From the NCBI RefSeq assembly GCF_024362695.1, contig NC_065406.1, positions 3,286,001 to 3,350,000 on the forward strand: a stretch of DNA of 64,000 nt, given 5' to 3'. The notes under the pieces were generated by a model, which did not search any database, was not told the origin of the DNA, and was given only the letters and a program-made list of their open reading frames with translations. The DNA is from Pectinophora gossypiella. Its lineage: Eukaryota; Arthropoda; Insecta; Lepidoptera; Gelechiidae. The number at the start of each line of letters is the position of its first letter. Position 1 is the first letter of the stretch. This document shows, piece by piece, positions 51,401-57,400 of the stretch. The position numbers and the translations under genes were made by a program.

Positions 51401-54400
51401 GAGGCTGTAGAAACTGTAAAATTATGAAACTCAGAACCATGTAAATTCTAGATTAAAGAAATGAACTTCGCGCGCAGAGTAATTAAGCTATTCGGGACTT
51501 ATGTAAACTTCTTATTGTTCGAGCGTTGGGCTGATCCGGAGGTCTCGGGTTCAAATCCAGGTGGGGACACATCACAAAAAACACTTTGTGATCTCTAGTT
51601 TTGTTATAGGACATTACAGGCTGATCACCGGTTCGAACAATCGTTCGAAAGAAAGATGATCCGTGCTTTGGAAGGCACGTTAAGCCGTTGGTCCCGGTTA
51701 CTACTTACTGATGTAAGTTAGTAGTTGTTATAAAGCCATGGCAGGGGCCTTTGGCGGCATAATGACACCAGAGTTTATAGGGTTGGTAATCTACAACCCA
51801 CACGATAGAAGATTGTTCTCTATCTGTATGTAGTTTAAAAATAATTGCAAATTGGAAGGAATTCAATTCAAGGCATCTTCTAAGTACAAGAAATCTTTTT
51901 CCAGGGTCCAACGTGACATTCCCATGCCTCTGGTTTCCTCTGGAGTGGAGCATGGTAACTTGAGAGAATTGGCACTGGCGCGTATGGCGGATTTGGGTAC
52001 GGACTGTCGGGATGTCAGGACTAGGGAGGTTGGCATACAGGAGATCCACAACAGGGTCAGACCTTATGAGGTAAGAAACAATGGTATAAGAAAACCATAC
52101 CGTATGCTCAAAACTGACAGCAAGCATTTCAAGGTTAGCCCAGCTGACGTCATCCGACCCTGTGTTGCTATTTAGTAAAAAATACGTATAAAACATCCAC
52201 GTCCAATGTTTTTAATTTACTTAGGATTTTTTTACGTACTGATTGTAATTATTTTTATATACATATGTGACAAATATATTACTCAGTGATTCCCTTAATT
52301 TTCAATAATAAAATTTACGTCCTTGTGTTAGATGTAATGTTGGAGATTGCCCACAGTGGGAAAACAATCATCACCTTATGTTCTGTGATGCCAACTTGAT
52401 CGGACTTTACAGGTGGAATTAATAAGACGAGACTACGTAGCCAATGGGGGTTGGGAGACGTTCCTGGCCTATGAAGACCCAGGGCAGGACATTCTGGTAG
52501 GCTTGTTGAGGCTTCGCAAGTGCGCCTCGGACACATACAGACCAGAACTCAAAGCCGGACCTAACTCTGACTTCAAACAGTGCAGTATTGTTAGAGAGCT
52601 GCACGTTTATGGGTCAGTTGTACCTGTGAGTATTTGTTTTTACTTCCGCTTACCCAACCTGAAGATAAGACAGGTCCGGTTTTTTACAGACGCGGCTGTC
52701 TGTCTGACCTTCCAACCCGCGAAGGGAAAACCAGCTCAATGCAGGTTAGGCTAGGTCACACACTCCGAAAATGCATTGCTCGGGAATGTGGGTGTCCTCA
52801 ATGTTTTCCTTTACCGCTGAGCACGTGATAATCCTTTATGATCCAAACATGAAGTCGAAAATCATTGGTTTAGCCTTGTGCTAGATTCGAACCTGCGACC
52901 TCAGAGAGGCAAGCGTTCTACCAACTGGGCTACCACGGCACCAAGGCTTTCTACTTCTCTGTTTTAATAGTAGTCACATCATACTTGTTATTTTAATCCA
53001 ACATTTATGATTCTGAAAAGGTACCGGTTATGTCGGAACAAACTTTTTTGTATTAAATTTGAGTTCTAAAACTAGCTCTGTCCTTTTCTTTCACTTATCG
53101 TAAGTGAAGGACGGTAATAGTTTGAGCTGTCAAACTAATTTGAGTGTGAGGCTAATTTCTAATAATGGAATAAAAAAAATAAACTGTTTAAGTACATTGT
53201 TTTAAGTTTTACGCGGTTATTATCATAATTAAAGCACATAATAACGGGTTCTTACCGCGTTTAAATGGGGATATGAGACTACCGATATTTCGTCTCATAT
53301 CCCCATTTAAACGCGGAGAGAACCCGTTATTATGTGCTTTAATTATTGTTTAAGTACAGTTTTCTCAAACAAATTCGGCTCGTACATTATAGACGGCGAT
53401 ACGGCTCGCCTATCACGTTGGTCTAACAGAAAGCTCGGTGAGGTGTGGGTACGAGTACTTAGTTCATCTTGCGATGGATGTGCCTCTGACTACCCATTGG
53501 GATGTAGTCATTATCTTATGTTGTGTTTATTTGTACTTTTAGGTGAACGCGCGAGACCCAACGAAGTTCCAGCACCAAGGATTCGGCATGCTTCTCATGG
53601 AGGAAGCTGAACGGATAGCTCGTGAGGAACATGGCTCAGACAAGATGGCCGTCATATCTGGAGTGGGGACTAGAAACTATTACGCAAAAATTGGCTACCA
53701 TTTGGAAGGCCCTTACATGGTTAAAATGCTTGTATAATGAGCAGTTTTTCAGTAGGTATACTATTTTTAGTTCTTTCAATAAGAGATGGAGCTCAAATCA
53801 CTTTTGAGAGTTAATAAATCCAAGCAATAAATAAAAACAAAATGAAACAGTCCGTTTATTTGCATAATTCGCTATAATTTATGTGATTTATAAATAATTT
53901 AAGTAGTTTAAAATAGTTATTATAATATTATCGGAATAAATCGTTATTATATGAACAGCATGGTGTAGTGCTGTAAAGGTGTTCTTTTGTAAAGTGATGA
54001 TTTGATCATCATTAAACGCTGTAAACTATGATGCTGGTATGATGTAGGTGGTTTTTTTTTATGTATATACGCCTGCATGCAGGCCGCACACATCACAACA
54101 TTGTTATTTGAATTATTTTACCACCTTTTTGTATTTTATGTGTTCTCGCAAATAAATTTATTTGATTTGATTTGGTATAACCACCAAGAGAGGCTCAAGC
54201 CTCGATAAAAATTAGATAAAAAAGAAGTATGTTATCTGATAACTTCTTTGTTTTTTTTTTTTTGTGGAACGGAATGTTTTTACCATACAAAGTTTTTCTA
54301 GTGACGTGAACGCCATCTCTGTTTAATGACGGAACTAACTGGAAAACTCATTGAAAGAATATCATAATCTTCATTGTATAATAGTTGGATTGTACTTTTA

Positions 54401-57400
54401 AGTATAAGTTTTATTTGTACGATAAATAGTACTTAAATATGTACATTTAGAAAGAAACCTGAAAGGTTGTTTATTTTTACGGATAACAAAGTGTAAAATA
54501 AAGCTATTAAATCATAATTTGTATCTGATTTTTTTAACTTTGATTTTTTTCAGCCTTAAAACATAATTTTCAGCAAAAGTTTCTTGGAAAACATAATATG
54601 GAACAGCGTCGATGTAATAATTATACTATAGACGTCACTTTTTTTAGTTTATCTATGAACTAGCGCAGTAAAATATTTATAAATTGGTAATAGTTGACAA
54701 ACAAACAACCAACAAACATCATAGGAAAAATTTAAGGGAAGAGAGGAAGGGGTAGACCTAGGACAACGTTTGTGAAACAAATAGAAGAAAAGGTGCAGGT
54801 CGTGTCGTATCGGGAGGTGAAGGATTTGGCGGAAAGAAGAGAGGAATGGCGATTACTCCACCGACAAGAGCGCAGCTCCTAAATAAAGAGAGAGAATAGT
54901 TGACAAATGTTATGAACGGGCTATTTTACTACTCATATAAAGCTTAGTGAAGTGTGGATATTTATTTCATGGATGTACCACTGTCTACATTATGTTGTTG
55001 TTATGTATGGAGTACTCTGGGTGTGCTTCGACGGCATAACTCATATTCAGTGTACGGTCACGCACGAGTACTAATATGTATATATCGTGGCCATATCATA
55101 GAATTGATCATTTCATGAAATGATCGACCATTTCATGAAATGGTCGTATTTCATGAAATAGAACAACATTCGTTGGCCACATCATGATGTGGTTTGGCCA
55201 GATCAATGAACACAAAACGTTTAACGATATGACCAACTAAATGCATGATTACTTCATGATATGGCCAAACGTTAGCGATCATATCGTAAAATAGTAACAT
55301 TATCCACCGGTAGTGGCGCTGGTGTCGCTTTGTTTATGTTTTGCATAATGGCGGCGGACAATAATTATTCTTGTGTGAACGCGAATAATACGAATAATAA
55401 TGAGCAAATACAAGATAAAAGTGCAGTGAAGCAATGTTTTGACACTAAGGTGAAAAGAAAAACTCGTATTAACAGTAGACAGCAACTTTATTTTTATTTT
55501 TAGGTTATATGGCAAATAATGAAGGTCGAGTGACCACGCTACGTAAATCAATGGACTATTATTGGATTTCAAAATGTGATATAATTAAAACTGCGAATGA
55601 AGAGATATTAATTTTAAAAAAGAAAAATATAGACGATCCTACTGTCCGTAAAGTTTCTTTTTTTGACGTGACTTATTGTAGATTTGCCGCAGATGGCATT
55701 AACTACTTGAAACGGGATTCTATTAAAACGCATAAATGTTTTTGTCATAATTTAAATTATCATAATCCTTTTTTTTATATTTTTTACAAGGTATAACGGT
55801 AGGTTAGGGTGCGGCGGGGGTGGCCCTTGGGCCACCCCTACGCCGCCAGTATGTTTATCTTACACACGAAAAGTATACTGAATGATGACCAATGGCATGA
55901 AATAGTGTCAAAAAATATGACGACGACTTCAAAGCGAGATGCAGTTACGGCGTATATGTCAACTACATCAACACTTCGTTAATCGAAAATGACTTTTTAA
56001 TTTTTATTTGACTTTTAAACATTTTTGTACTTTGTACTAGAGTAATACATTATTTCCTACCTTATTTCGCGTTTTTATTACACCACTTATCATGGACACC
56101 CTACATTTATGATATGGCCAAACGTGGATGGAAATATCATTAAACGCTGACGTTTAAACGATATGGTCAGTTGAAGTTGGCCATTTCATGAAATACGACC
56201 ATTTCATGAAATGATCGACCATTTCATGAAATGGTCAATTCTATGATCTGGCCACGACATATACACTTTGAAACCATGTCACATTCACTTTTTTGACAAA
56301 TTAAACCGTAAGTCTCGTTAAATGTCAAATATGATAGTGCGAGAGGGTTCTAAAGTGGGTACATGATACCGTTATGATACATGTCGGTAAGTTACCAAAA
56401 AGTTTATAACACCAGGCACTTCGTCTAACGTTAAAAAAAATCTTTATTCCACAATCATACAAGAAAAAATAGGCGGCCGTATTGCGAAATAGCATTTAAC
56501 AATGACTTACTGCCAGAAATGCACTCCAAATGTTCCTATTTCCATTCCCTCCTCCTAACTCCTCACCTCTACCCCGCAGACCGGACCCGCCGCTGTCCAT
56601 CAACCCGACGGAGATCTACCACAAGCACGTGGGCATGCTACCCAACTACGCCGGACACGTGCCTGGCGCCATGTTCAGGTGAGACTTGACTAGTTTGTAC
56701 AGACGGTTGATTCGTCACAAATTCTTAGGGTTCAACATTGATGTATAAGCAGCGCGACATACAAAAATTTAAAAAACCCCGACCAGAATAAAGTTCGCTA
56801 ACAGCAGACCAGCTCAGTGGTTCCAAATGTCAGATCCCACATATGCTTGCAAGCAAATTGAGCGTGTAACATTCCTATCACAGCTATCAAACGACCTGAT
56901 GACCTTGAAGACCTGAACCGATTTCCACCAAACACAGCTAAGAACACTCTCGACTGATATACCTTTCAAACAAAAAAAACCGCATTAAAATCGGATCATC
57001 CGTTTGGGAGCTACGATGCCACAGACAGACACCCGTCGTTTTTGCGTCGGGGGTTAAAAATACAACAAAAACACGAAGCTAACTTAGCTTATACATTCAT
57101 TAATATACGCTCGTCGTTTTAGCATTTATAGCGCGTGGTGATTCGTAACGCGGTCGGGTTATACTTACAAATCTGTAGAACAGTCTAACAGCCTCCAGGT
57201 CTAGTGGTTAGAGCGTTGCCGTTAGGTTCCCGATCTGTAGGTCCGGGTTCGATTCCCTATGGGGACACTGCCGAAACCACTTAAAAATGTCCTTTGTTTA
57301 GTAAGGACATTGCCGGTTGATTCGCTTGATTCTCCGAAAAAGTAAGATGATCCGTGCTTCGAAAGCTAGGTTCAAACAGCTCCACTAACCCGCACTGGAA

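Larger units (their letters stand above)
55085..56257. mobile_element. DNA transposon (~1.17 kb) with terminal repeats built of CATTTCATGAAATG palindromes
   Basis: Both ends begin TCGTGGCCAKATCATAGAAT and continue into tandem palindromic words CATTTCATGAAATG/ATTTCATGAAAT (left 55108-55164, right about 56188-56238). Further in, the ends share a second motif, GATATGGCCAAACGT. A homologous site without the element exists at about 27620-27740, which supports a clean insertion into a TATA-containing target. The interior has only short frames: a 50-codon frame from 55348 and another from 55509. It is interrupted by a family-B SINE tail at 55664-55710. It is therefore non-autonomous. I could not assign a superfamily. 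Confidence 0.75.

Noticed and set aside
51705..52196. 163-codon minus-strand frame
   Set aside because: Antisense of ELP3 exon 5 plus a SINE A piece.
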